Below, one piece after another: positions 44,310 to 55,990 of a stretch of 64,000 nt of DNA. Below the pieces are notes generated by a model. It was not told the DNA's origin and ran no database searches. It saw only the letters and a list, made by a program, of their open reading frames with translations. The DNA lies in NCBI GenBank assembly GCA_037954325.1, contig JBBMNZ010000054.1, forward strand, positions 137,501-201,500, in the 5' to 3' direction. This DNA comes from Fistularia commersonii. Its lineage: Eukaryota; Chordata; Actinopteri; Syngnathiformes; Fistulariidae. Each line of letters starts with the position of its first letter. Position 1 is the first letter of the stretch. A program made the translations under genes and the position numbers.

Positions 44310-45352
44310 TTGTACACCTTGGTAATGGGCAACCCCGTATCTGACCGTGTGACAAAGCCAAGCAGTGCAGACAATGTGAGACGATCAACTAGAACCAAAA
44401 AGAAGCCCAGTTACTTTAATAGTTATGTGACTAGTGCTATTGACGATGACCAAGTGTTCACTAACATTGACTACTGTTATAGACTGGCGTGTGGTGTCCC
44501 ACAGACATTTAAAGAGGCAAGGAGTTCCCTCAATGCTGACAAGTGGATGAAATCTATGGACGACGAGATGGAGTCATTGAGAGAGAACAACACTTTGACC
44601 CTAACACAGCTACCCCAAGGCAAGTGTGCAGTGGGGGTGGGGGGGTGGGTGTATGCGCTAAAAAGAAATGAAGTTGGCACAAACAAATATAAAGCTCGTT
44701 ATTTTGCTAAGGGCTACAGTCAAAAGTATGGCACGGATTTTGAGGAAACATTTTCTCCAACAGCAAATATGACAAGTGTGAGGGTGTTCATGCAGAAATC
44801 AGTTCAGGAAAATTTGGCAGGTCGTCATTGGGATCTGATGCTCCATTCTTACTTGATTGACAACGACTTTATTCAGAATGAAGCAGATCATTGTGTCTAT
44901 GTCAAAGAAAACCAAAATGACAAAGTCATCATCATAATATGGGTAGATGATTTAATCATAGCTGCGAGTGATGAGGAAGTAATGAAAGAGGTGAAAATCA
45001 TGCTTACAGCTAGATTTAAAATGAAGGACTTGGGCAAAGTGATCAAAATCAATACCCAGAAAATATGTCAGTCAGAAGAGTGTGTTAAGATGTCACAAAG
45101 AAAATATGTGGAAAGGTAGCCCTACAGTATTGTCCAACACAAGAGATGCCGGCAGATGTTATGACAAAGCCTGCATCGCAGTTTAAGTTGTTGAATTTTT
45201 CAAAGTTGTTGTTTGGGTCATGAGTATTTTATTTTGATGTAAATGGGCAAAGATACCAATAATATGAGAGCAAGTGGGGGCGTTGTCAACTGAGAAATAT
45301 GCTCTCAATTATTTTCCGTGTTATTTCGAAGGGCCAGTCTCAGCTTCCGGTC
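44310..45352 (+). pseudogene. Copia family III RT, mosaic of the two types
   Basis: Open frame 44310-45119 (269 codons from a non-ATG codon). The start (MGNPVSDRVTKPSS, FNSYV) matches 28028-28387, but from about 44530 it matches the internally deleted type (MDDEMESLRENNTLT, 150-bp deletion). RNase H end and LTR stub follow (45284-45352). Confidence 0.87.
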
Positions 45353-45820
45353 AACAGGACCCCGCAGACCGGCCAAGGTGCACCTTCTTCGGACACGGAT
45401 CCCCGTGACGTCGGCGTGAAGCTCCGGGAGCACCAGACATGCACTTATGAATAAGCGGAGGAGTCAACTCCATAAGTCCTCCACTCAGGGCCTCGGTGTC
45501 ACTGAATCGAGCAATTTGGTTTTTAATGTTTAAAAATCGGCTTAACATTGAGGTGGAAAACACAGCGGTATCGTTAAAATACAGTAACAGGGTGATAACA
45601 TCCATGTAAGAAGTGGAGGGGGATTTATTGCACTCACGGCCCCACTCGTTTATTCCTCTCATACACAGCGGCCAGATCACCTGCTGGAGCTCCAAGCGCT
45701 GTGCACAGTCGGATGCCGCCATCTAGCGGACATAAAATGTAAGGAAGCGGAGGGAGAAAGCCATCCGGTGTTCCCCGAGTAGCGGCGACGAACGAGTTTA
45801 GAGCCGTGGAGAAGGTTTGC
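45353..45820 (+). repeat. Repeat D, inverted copy i
   Basis: Runs from the LTR stub to GGTTTGC, then joins copia II RT at TTTGGGTAGATG. Same junction as 10801 and 25055 on the other strand. Confidence 0.77.
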
Positions 45821-45849
45821 TTTGGGTAGATGATTTAATTATTGCAGCA
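45821..45849 (+). repeat. Copia II RT stub with left RTE target duplication
   Basis: Codes the VDD motif; 45832-45849 (GATTTAATTATTGCAGCA) is repeated with one mismatch after the RTE element. Confidence 0.88.
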
Positions 45850-47892
45850 GAGTGTTGCATGGTTTTCAGGGAGGAGTTGAGAAAGGGTCTGGGTGGTCAG
45901 GGAGAGCTTCCAGATGATTGGACAACAACAGCTAGTGTGATCAGGGAGACAGGTAGAAGAGTACTTGGTGTGTCATCTGGAAGGAAAGTAGATAAGGAGA
46001 CTTGGTGGTGGAATGAGGAAGTGCAGGAGTGTATACAGAGAAAATGGTTAGCGAAGAAGAAGTGGGATACTGAGAGGACTGAAGAGAACAGACAGGAGTT
46101 CAGGGAGATGCGGCGAAAGGTAAAGATAGAGGTAGCAAAGGCAAAACAAAGGGCTTATGATGACTTGTATGCTCGGTTGGATAGTAAGGAGGCTGAAAAT
46201 GATCTATACAAGTTGGCGAAACAGAGAGATAAAGATGGAAAGGATGTACAGCAGGTCCGGGTGATAAAGGACAGAGAGGGAAATGTATTGACAGATGCTA
46301 GAAGAGTGACAGGAAGATGGAAAGAGTACTTTGAAGAGCTGATGAATGTGGAAAATGAAAGAGAGGCAAGGGTAGAAGAGGTGATTATTGTAGACCACAA
46401 AGTAGCAAAAATGAGTAAAAGTGAAGTGAGGAAGGCATTGAAGAGGATGAAGAGTGGAAAAGCAGTTGGTCCTGATGATATACCTGTGGAGGTGTGGAAG
46501 TGTCTAGGAGAGGCAGCGGTAGATTTTCTGACTAGATTATTCAACAGGATCTTAGAGAGTGAGAAGATGCCTGAAGAATGGAGACAAAGTGTGATGGTGC
46601 CTATTTTTAAGAATAAAGGGGATGTGCAGAATTGTGGCAACTACAGAGGGATAAAGTTGATGAGCCATACAATGAAGTTATGGGAAAGAGTAGTGGAAAC
46701 TAGACTGAGAGCAGAAATCAGCATTTGTGAACAGCAGTATGGCTTCATGCCTAGGAAGAGTACTACAGATGCAGTATTTGCGTTGAGAATGCTAATAGAA
46801 AAGTACAGAGAAGGCCAGAGGGAGCTGCATTGCGTTTTCGTAGACCTAGAAAAAGCATATGACAGGGTGCCAAGAGAGGAGCTCTGGTATTGTATGAGGA
46901 AGTCTGGAGTGGCAGAGAAGTATGTTAGACTGGTGCAGGACATGTATGCCAGCTGTGAGACACTGGTACGGTGTGCTGTAGGGGTAACCGAGAAGTTCAA
47001 GGTGGAGGTGGGACTCCATCAGGGATCAGCTCTGAGCCCCTTCTTGTTCGCAATGGTGATGGGTAGGCTGACAGATGAGGTTAGACAGGAATCCCCATGG
47101 ACCATGATGTTTGCGGATGACATTGTGATCTGTAGTGAGAGCAGACAACAGGTAGAGGAAAATCTAGAGAGGTGGAGGTATGCTCTGGAAAGGAGAGGAA
47201 TGAAAGTTAGTCACAGCAAGACAGAATATATGTGTGTGAACGAGAGGAACTCGGGTGGAGCGGTGAGGCTACAGGGAGTGGAGATCAAGAAGCTGGAGGA
47301 TTTCAGGTACTTAGGGTCAACAGTCCAGAGCAACGGAGAGTGCGTAAAAGAGGTGAAGAGACGGGTCCAAGCAGGTTGGAATGGCTGGAGAAAAGTGTCA
47401 GGGGTACTATGTGATAGAAGACTATCGGCCAGAATAAAAGGAAAGGTGTACAAGACAGTGGTGAGACCAGCGATGATATTTGGACTAGAAACTGTTCCAA
47501 TGACCAAAAGACAGCAGACAGAACTAGAGGTTGCAGAGATGAAGATGTTGAGGTTCTCTTTGGGAGTGACCAGGATGGATAGGATCAGGAATGAGTCTAT
47601 CAGAGGGACGGCACATGTTTGATGTTTTGGAGAGAAGGTCAGAGAAGCCAGACTGAGATGGTTCGGTCATGTACAGAGAAGAGATAGTGAATATATTGGT
47701 AGACGGATGCTGGAAATGGAGCTGCCAGGCAATAGGTCTCGAGGAAGACCAAAGAGAAGATTTATGGACGTAGTTGGAGAGGATATGAAGGTAGCTGGTG
47801 TGAGAGAGGAAGATACAGAGAATAGGGTTAGATGGAGAAGGTTGACTCGCTGTGGCGACCCCTGACGGGAAAAGCCGAAAGAAGAAGAAGAA
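45850..47892 (+). pseudogene. RTE/BovB-type LINE, longest copy
   Basis: About 2.04 kb, 5'-truncated so the endonuclease is absent. RT blocks: GKAVGPDDIPVEVWK, NYRGIKLMSHTMKLWERVV, FVDLEKAYDRVPREELW, MMFADDIVICSE (catalytic ADD). The frame stops at TGA near 47620, where other copies have CGA (Arg); the C-terminal domain continues in frame beyond it (RWFGHVQRRD). The element ends GGCGACCCCTGACGGG plus GAA repeats. It is flanked by an 18-bp target duplication inside copia II RT. The 601-codon frame that starts upstream is a copia/LINE chimera. Confidence 0.92.
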
Positions 47893-48874
47893 GATTTCAT
47901 TATTGCAGCAAGCAGCAATGATGCACTCAGCACATTTAAACAGAACATGAAATTCAAGTTCAACATGAAAGACCTGGGGAAACTATCATATTTTTTGGGC
48001 ATACAATTTGAACAAAAGGGGGATGAAATCAAAGTACATCCTAAAAATGCTAGAGAGATTTGGAATGTCAGAATGTAAAGCAAGATCTACTCCAAGTGAG
48101 CAAAAATTAGAGGGCATCCCTGTAGCTGATGAAAATGAGCAAAGTGAACCTGTCGACCCCAAAGAATATCGTGAGATTGTAGGCAGTCTTATTTATGCCA
48201 TGACTTGCACCAGACCTGATATCAGCTGGATAGTGAGCAAACTATCACAGAATCTGGCAATGCCAAAAGTAGAAAACTTAGTAGCTGCAAAACATGTTCT
48301 GAGGTATTTGAAGGGGACAGCTGATTATGAACTAAGTTTCAAGACAAATAAGGAGGATTTGAACCTGATAGCTTACAGTGATTCAGACTGGGCATCATCT
48401 GTAGAAGACAGACGTAGCACTACAGGCTACTGTTTCAGTTTAACAAAACAAGGCCCAGCCATTGCATGGAAGTCAAGGAAACAGCCCACAGTGGCCCTGT
48501 CAACATGTGAGGCTGAATACATCGGCCGAGCCACCACCGCACAAGAAAACATGTACCTGTCTCAACTGTTAAACGGTATGGAAAACAAAATGTACAGTTG
48601 CACAACAATCTACGGAGACAATCAGGGGGCCATCGCACTGAGTAAGAATCCTGTAAACAGACAAAGGTCAAAACACATTGATGTAAAATATCATTTCATT
48701 CGTGAAGCACTCAGTGAGGGTTAAATAAATCTTATCTATTGTCCATCAGAGGACATGTTGGCAGACATCTCGACAAAACTCATGACAAAGGTAAAAATAG
48801 AAAAATTCAAAAAGTGGTTCTTTGGAAATTAAAATGTCCAAAGTTTTTTTTTGGATGTTGAGATCAAGAGGGGG
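47893..48874 (+). pseudogene. Copia family II RT end and RNase H (3' half of split element)
   Basis: 47893-47910 is the right RTE target duplication. RT continues (NDALSTFKQNMKFKFNM, DLGKLSYFLGIQ), with a frameshift near 48005, then RNase H (YSDSDWASSVEDRRSTTGY, ALSTCEAEYIG, GDNQGAIALSKNP) open to TAA at 48722. Beyond the stop YCPSEDMLADISTK and a TAA complete the natural end. Purine tract ATCAAGAGGGGG at 48863-48874. Confidence 0.9.
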
Positions 48875-49230
48875 TGTTGAGATAGGTGATCTCATTAGTT
48901 TTATTTGAGTTTACATTCTAGTATACATATGTTGTATTTGTATCTACTCTCAGGAAATGCATGGCACTTTATGACAAGGTTTGGGACTTGTTTTAGTTTT
49001 TCGCGACTGTTCAGCTAACTTGACGTTAACTTCTACGTCAGTGTTTTTTTTTTGGTATAGCGGTGCTGGCGGGAATTTTTCCCTCACTCTGTACTGTACA
49101 TGTCCCATGGCTAACCGATGTTGATTCCCGGAGCTGTGAAGAAGAAAATAAAAGACGATTCAAACAAGGCAAACTTGTGAATTCCTTCCGAAACATGGAA
49201 AACGAAGAAGCTGCAAACTTAAACGCATCA
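48875..49230 (+). repeat. 3' LTR of copia family II (split element)
   Basis: 356 bp, TGTTGAGATAGG to AAACGCATCA. The 3' terminus differs from the other LTRs by one base (CATCA against CAACA). Followed by AGGAC (49231-49235), the target duplication shared with 41491-41495. Confidence 0.92.
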
Positions 49231-49635
49231 AGGACATTCGTTCTGTATGTAATCAGAAGTTAATAGTGTTAACGGTTTGTGAGAAATTTACAATGCTAGA
49301 CAAAAAAATAAATTAAAAGGAAATAATTAAATCAATAGATAGACAAATAAAAAATTAAAACGAAAAAAGATTGCAAGGGGAATACAACATATAATTAAGT
49401 TGGCGATTCACAAGGAATCTCAGACATCAAACTGTATATTTTTTGTTGTTTATATATAAACATATACAAAACAAACATATGTTGTTTGTTGTTGTTTATT
49501 TTTGGGATATATTGAGGAATATTTGTTGGAAAGGAGTCACAATCGCTTTTTGATAATGTCGAAGTGTATAGGTGGCTATAGAATTTAAAGATTTCTGTGG
49601 AAATTATAGCCTCATCTGTAATTTCCTTTTTGTTA
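49231..49635 (-). mobile_element. L1 3' UTR part joined to an ORF2 N-terminal scrap
   Basis: 3' UTR without its poly(A) end (lost beyond the copia insertion). From about 49460 the - strand codes the segment between L1 endonuclease and RT (KEITDEAIISTEIFKFYSHL, YTSTLSKSDCDSF). It is longer than the scrap at 37660-37724. Confidence 0.7.
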
Positions 49636-50095
49636 AGACGGGCTTCCGCTTTGCTCCGCTCCTCCGCTCCTCCGCTCTTCCGCTCCGGGCCCTGGAACTC
49701 CCGATCTGCGGGACTTCGGTGAATTCCGGGCCAGTCTTCTGCTCTTCTGCTCTCCTCCGCTTCTTCGCTCCCCCGCTTTGGACCCTGGAACTCCCGAACT
49801 GGGCCGGGCTTCTGCCCTCCGCCTCTCCTCTGCTCATCCGCTCCAGGCCCTGGCACTCCTTGTCATCCAGTCATTCGCATGTGCGAGCCCGGAGGTCCGG
49901 GAGCTCCACTCAAACGTCCGGGGGATAAGGGTAAGGGGTCCTGCTCCCCCCCCCCCCCCTCGCCGCCTCTGAGAAGAGAAACATCTCCTCCGCTCCTCCG
50001 CTTCTCAGCTCCTCCGCTCCTCCGCTGCGGAACCAGGTACTCCCGATCCTCCGAACTCAGGCGAATAGCGTGACGTGCTTCTGCTCTCCTATAAG
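49636..50095. repeat. Satellite A, short block
   Basis: CTCCGCTCC modules, GGCCCTGGCACTCC, a core variant at about 49870-49950, a C-run, then GGCGAATAGCGTGACGTGC. There is no CA tract. Confidence 0.78.
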
Positions 50096-50427
50096 CCCCT
50101 ACACACTTCAAACACGGCTGTTATCACCCTGTTACTGCATTACAATGACACCCATTTGCTTTTGATCTCAGTGTCTGCCACCGTAAGGAAAAAGCGAGGG
50201 GGACGGGGGGGGGGGGACATAAGGGCATTCGTTCTGTATGTAATCAGAAGTTAATAGTGTTAACGGTTTGCGAGAAATTTTTAATGCCAGACAAAAACAG
50301 AAAATTAAAAGGAAATAATTAAATAAATAGATAGAAAAATAAAATTAAAAACTAAAAAAAAAATTGCAAGGGGAATACAACATGTAATTAAGTTGGCCGT
50401 TCACAAGGAATCTCAGACATCAAACTG
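50096..50427. repeat. Repeat C and L1 3' UTR piece
   Basis: Repeat C (50096-50220) with its G-rich end, then L1 3' UTR in the same order as 362-560, cut at CATCAAACTG. Confidence 0.7.
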
Positions 50428-52349
50428 TTTTTAATTGAACATAAATAGTACACACAAATATACAAATGTACAAATAAACATGGCAAGGTAGAACTGAATG
50501 TCAATGAAACAACCAGGGATGAGGAAGCAACGGACATAAGGACATTCGTTCTGTATGTAATCAGAAGTTAATAGTGTTAACGGTTTGTGAGAAATTTACA
50601 GTGCTAGACAAAAAAAGAAATTAAAAGGAAATAATTAAATCAATAGATAGACAAATAAAAAATTAAAACGAAAAAAAAATTGCAAGGGGAATATAACATG
50701 TAATTAAGTTGTTTTTCTTTTTTTCCAAAAAAAGGAATCTCAGACATGGGTAACTGTATATTTTTTAGTTTTTGGATTTTTCCATAAGTTTTAAGGATTT
50801 TTTTTTATAATTCAAAATCGTTTATGAAGAAATTAAAATTTGGGGAGCATTTTTGCATTCTGTTTTTGTGAATGAGGAACTTGGCCAGGCCTAAAAGAAC
50901 ATTGACACAGAGTTCATCTGTTATGTTGCTTATAAGTAAACCAAATGTGATATCATCTTTTGAGAGGGAAACTGGTGACGATGGAATGAGAATGAGAAAA
51001 AATATATGGTCAATGGTTTCAATGTTGTCTTCACAAAATGTACAAATATTATCTTCAAAAGTAAAGCGTACCCGCAATAATTCCTTAGATGGGTAGATGT
51101 CATTCATAATTTAGAAGTGGGTCTCTTCTTGCCTTGGGGGGTATGGGTAGAGTCAGACACATAGTTTGCAGCGTGGCAGTCGATTCCTTATCAAATTTAT
51201 TTCAAATATTATTTTTGTTTTGACGTCCAGGGAACAAGTTTCCTGTGAAACATGTCCTAATAAAGGAGTTGCTGCACTTTCTGTCCAGAATTGAGATTCC
51301 CTGGAGTGATAGTCGGGGTAACTGTGGTTGTACGGTTCGGTGCGTCATTATATTTTTGGTCAGGAATACAAATTGTCGAGGCAGTGCGTTTCGTAACTTT
51401 ATCAACTCTAATATGGGAGGCTTAAATCTGTGTGTAGTACAGAACTGTTCATAGTCTAGACGACTGCCATTGTCATCCATCAAGTCAATTATTGACCATA
51501 TACCTTTCTCAAAGCATTCCTTGTAAAACAGAGGTTTGTTGCCACGCAGTACATATCTATTGTTCCAAATTATTGTACTGTGTGGTGAGAAATTGTGTAC
51601 ATATATCATTTTCCAGTATCATAGTATTTGTTTATGGAACTCTGAAAATTGGACAGGAATCTTGTTGATATCCAAGTCAGAGATAAGCACAAGACTTAGG
51701 CCACCGACTTTGTTGAATAAGTAGTTTGGAGTACAATACCAGAAAAAATGATGATGTTTGATCCAGGATTTCAACCAGTTCACCTTCAATGTCCCATTCA
51801 GGCAGTCCAACTCTATCACTTTCAGCCCTCCGTCACTTGTTTCTTTCCCCATATGTGATTTTTTTAGATGGTGTGGTCTGTTCCTCCAGATAAAGTTGAA
51901 ATTTATTTGGTTAATAGATTTTATGAGTTGATTTGGAGCAGCATTGGAATACACTGGGTATATACATCTGGATAAACATTCCATTTTAGTCAAATATATC
52001 GGGCCTAATATTGATAAATCTCTTTGGAGCCATATATTCAATTTAGCTTTACTTTGATTCAGTTTAGATTCAATGTTCCTGGACTGATTTAACTTTTGGT
52101 CCTTAGATAGGAAAATGCTCAAGTATTTTATTTCTGATTTGATAGGAACATTGCTGATTTCCTTTAGTGGTGAGTCATGCAGCTCAAGAAGTTTGCATTT
52201 CTTTAAGTTTAATGACAATCCTGAAGCCTTGGAGAATGTTTTAATTTTTTCAACGCTTATTGGGACTTGATGTTCATTTTTCAAAACTAAGGTTGTGTCA
52301 TCTGCCAGCAGGCTAATTACAATTTCTGTCCCCGACATTATTTCTGTCC
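50428..52349 (-). pseudogene. L1-type LINE, longest copy, 5'-truncated
   Basis: From a short T-run (poly(A) end) through the 3' UTR, the ORF2 C-terminus (50805-51107: RVRFTFEDNICTFCEDNIE, with a CX2C...H pattern typical of the L1 C-terminus), and the thumb and RT palm with LADD, to the truncation at 52349. In-frame stops near 51615 and small frameshifts make it dead. Confidence 0.85.
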
Positions 52350-52474
<125 letters not shown>

Positions 52475-52616
52475 TTAATTCCACTCTTTTATATACGCAT
52501 GTCTGGAGTTCCGGGAGCTCGTTCTCAACGTTCTGGGAATAATCATAGCTGTGCTGATAGCATTAGCCGAAACGCCCCCCCCCCCCCCACACACCACCAC
52601 CACCACCACCACCACC
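52475..52616. repeat. Repeat B, left part
   Basis: TTCCACTCTTTTATATACGC to the C-run and CCA triplets, where copia III sequence is spliced in. Confidence 0.75.
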
Positions 52617-52995
52617 AATCTATGGGTGCATGAAGATAGGCTGTCTTTACATCCATTTGGTGTAAGAACAAATTTTCCGGAACTGATTTCTGCATGAACA
52701 CCCTCACACTTGTCATATTTGCTGTTGGAGAAAATGTTTCCTCGAAATCCGTGCCATACTTTTGACTGTAGCCCTTAGCAACATACCGAGCTTTATATTT
52801 GTTTGTGCCATCTTCATTTCTTTTTAGCGCTTACGCCCCCCACCCCCCACCCCCACCCCCACTGCACACTTGCCTTGGGGTAGCTGTGTTAGGGTAAAAG
52901 TGTTCTTCTCTCTCAATGACTCCATCTCTTCGTCCATAGATTTCATCCACTTGTCAGCATTGAGGGAACTCCTTGCCTCTTTAAATGTCTAACTG

Positions 52996-53069
<74 letters not shown>

Positions 53070-53314
53070 GGTCTGAGCTCATCTCTGTCTGGGTTTGTTG
53101 CTCTGGAGATGGGTTCGACACAAATTTTAGCAGTCTGTTTTAGTACTCTTTCACTATTTGGATAATATACAAAATAAGCTGGACTATTTTTGTCATATCC
53201 AATGAAAACTCCCTTCTCACCTCTTGAGTCAAGTTTCTTTTTGTTGTGCTTGTATGCATAGCACACAGCACCAAACTTTTGCATTTGTGACACATTTGGT
53301 ATCTTTCCCGTCAA
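52617..53314 (-). pseudogene. Copia family III fragment spliced into repeat B
   Basis: On -: integrase C-terminus, GAT tract (52996-53067), deleted linker, RT up to HAPI. Both joins inside match 41971-42700. The flanks are two copies of the repeat B GCCGAAACGCCCCCC block. Confidence 0.83.
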
Positions 53315-53401
53315 GCCGAAACGCCCCCCCCCCACCACCACCACCACCACACACACATTAGCTCCTCCATTCATTCACATGTACACGCCGGCTGCTCCGG
53401 G
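53315..53401. repeat. Repeat B, central piece
   Basis: C-run, CCA triplets and the core start (GGCTGCTCCGGGAG), then an abrupt change to L1. Confidence 0.7.
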
Positions 53402-53518
53402 AGAATGTTTTAATTTTTTCAACACTTATTGGGACTTGATGTTCATTTTTCAAAACTAAGGTTGTGTCATCTGCCAGCTGGCTAATAACAATTTCTGTCC
53501 CCAACATTATTTCTGTCC
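53402..53518 (-). mobile_element. L1 ORF2 5'-edge fragment
   Basis: Only the first about 117 bp of the truncated L1, containing the LADD block, with the same 5' truncation against CA. Confidence 0.75.
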
Positions 53519-53561
<43 letters not shown>

Positions 53562-54055
53562 ACACACACACACAGACACACACACACACACACGCCTTAA
53601 TTCCACTCTTTTATATACGCATGTCTGGAGTTCCGGGAGCTCGTTCTCAACGTTCTGGGGATAATCATAGCTGTGCTGATAGCATTAGCCGAAACGCCCC
53701 CCCCCCCCACACCACCACCACCACCACCACCACCCCCCACACACACATTAGCTCCTCCATTCATTCACATGTACACGCCGGCTGCTCCGGGAGCTCCACG
53801 CCGACGTTTCGGGGATCGATGTCCGGAGAAGGTGCACCATTGCCGGCCTGCGGTATCCTGTAGACCCCCCCCCCTCCATACACACATGCAATACGCCTTG
53901 AAACGCATCGCTCGCACCGACGCGGGGAATCCTTTACCCTACTTCCACAACAACGGCGAGAATCACATTGCGTCGGCCGCCGTGAGGAAGAGGGGGGGGG
54001 GGGGCATTAAGGGGGGGAGAGAGAGAGACATGGAGATTTTCTCAGCCTCTCATTC
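53519..54055. repeat. CA tract and complete repeat B
   Basis: CA (53519-53595) then full repeat B: C-run, CCA triplets, core at about 53758-53870, ATACGCCTTGAAACGC, G-run, GA-rich end at CCTCTCATTC. Confidence 0.8.
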
Positions 54056-54590
54056 TTTTTTTTTTTTTTTTTAATTGAACATAAATAGTACACACAAATA
54101 TACAAATGTACAAATAAACATGGCAAGGTAGAACTGAATGTCAATGAAACAACCAGGCATGAGGAAGCAATGGACATAAGGACATTCGTTCTGTATGTAA
54201 TCAGAAGTTAATAGTGTTAACGGTTTGTGAGAAATTTACAATGCTAGACAAAAAAAGAAATTAAAAGGAAATAATTAAATCAATAGATAGACAAAATAAA
54301 AAATTAAAACGAAAAAAGATTGCAAGGGGAATACAACATGTAATTAAGTTGGCGATTCACAAGGAATCTCGGACATCAAACTGTATATTTTTTGTTGTTT
54401 ATATATAAAAATATACAAAACAAACATATGTTGTTTGTTGTTGTTTATTTTTGGGATATATTGAGGAATATTTGTTGGAAAGGAGTCACAATCGCTTTTT
54501 GATAATGTCGAAGTGTATAGGTGGCTATAGAATTTAAAGATTTCTGTGGAAATTATAGCCTCATCTGTAATTTCCTTGTTGTTAAGACGG
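54056..54590 (-). mobile_element. L1 3' UTR with poly(A) tail and ORF2 N-terminal scrap
   Basis: T17 at about 54056-54072, the 3' UTR, then the same ORF2 scrap as 49460-49635. It is the un-interrupted version of the site into which copia II inserted: GGACATAAGGACATTCG is continuous at 54173-54189. Confidence 0.75.
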
Positions 54591-55215
54591 GCTTCCGCTT
54601 TGCTCCGCTCCTCCGCTCCTCCGCTCTTCCGCTCCGGGCCCTTGAACTCCCGATCTGCGGGACTTCGGTGAATTCCGGGCCAGTCTTCTGCTCTTCTGCT
54701 CTCCTCCGCTTCTTCGCTCCCCCGCTTTGGACCCTGGAACTCCCGAACTGGGCCGGGCTTCTGCCCTCCGCCTCTCCTCTGCTCATCCGCTCCAGGCCCT
54801 GGCACTCCTTGTCATCCAGTCATTCGCATGTGCGAGCCCGGAGGTCCGGGAGCTCCACTCAAACGTCCGGGGGATAAGGGTAAGGGGTCCTGCTCCCCCC
54901 CCCCCTCGCCGCCTCTGAGAAGAGAAACATCTCCTCCGCTCCTCCGCTTCTCAGCTCCTCCGCTCCTCCGCTGCGGAACCAGGTACTACCGATCCGCCAG
55001 ACTCAGGTGAATTGCGGACAGGGCTTTTGCTGTCCTCCGCTCCTCCGCTTTGGGCCCTGGAACTCCCGAACCGCTGGACATAAGCGAATCAAGGCCGGGC
55101 ATCTGCCCTCCTCCGCTCCTCAGCTCATCCGCTCGTGGCCCTGGTACTCCCAGTCCGCGGGAACCCCCCCCCCACCCACCCACCCACCAAAACAAACTCT
55201 CACACACACATAAAC

Positions 55216-55256
<41 letters not shown>

Positions 55257-55257
55257 A

Positions 55258-55325
<68 letters not shown>

Positions 55326-55654
55326 GAACTCATCATAGCTGTGCTAATAGCATTGGCCGAAACGTATCCACAACAAAACAAACATTAGCTCATCCACTCA
55401 TTCACATATGTGTGTGCCCAGAGGTACGGGAGCTCCAGTCATACGTCCGGGTGATCTATGTCCGGAGAAGGCTCACATTGGCCGGTCTAAGGGGTCCTGC
55501 TGCCCCCAAGCTTCCCCGCCTTTGAGAAGAGAAACATAACTCCGCTCCTCTGCTCCTCCGCTTCTCAACTCCTCTGCTCCTCCGCTATGGGCCCTGGTAC
55601 TTCCGATCCTCCGAACTCAGGCGAATAGCGTGACGTGCTTCTGCTCTCCTATAA
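54591..55654. repeat. Satellite A block
   Basis: Counterpart of 49636-50095 expanded by about 600 bp, including a CA tract (55200-55323) and a core at about 55395-55505. Confidence 0.83.
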
Positions 55655-55990
55655 GCCCCTACACACTTCAAACACGGCTGTTATCACCCTGTTACTGCAT
55701 TGCAATGACACCCATTTGCTTTTGATCTCAGTGTCTGCCACCGTAAGGAAAAAGCGGGGGGACGGGGGGGGTGACGGGAGACATAAGGGCATTCGTTCTG
55801 TATGTAATCAGAAGTTAATAGTGTTAACGGTTTGCGAGAAATTTTTAATGCTGGACAAAAACAGAAAATTAAAAGGAAATAATTAAATAAATAGATAGAA
55901 AAATAAAATTAAAAACTAAAAAAAAAATTGCAAGGGGAATACAACATGTAATTAAGTTGGCCGTTCACAGGGAATCTCAGACATCAAACT
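55655..55990. repeat. Repeat C and L1 3' UTR piece, copy 2
   Basis: Counterpart of 50096-50427. Confidence 0.7.

Noticed and set aside
45817..47622. 601-codon frame as a novel fusion enzyme
   Set aside because: The first 11 codons are the copia II RT stub created by the RTE insertion; the 18-bp target duplication explains the join.
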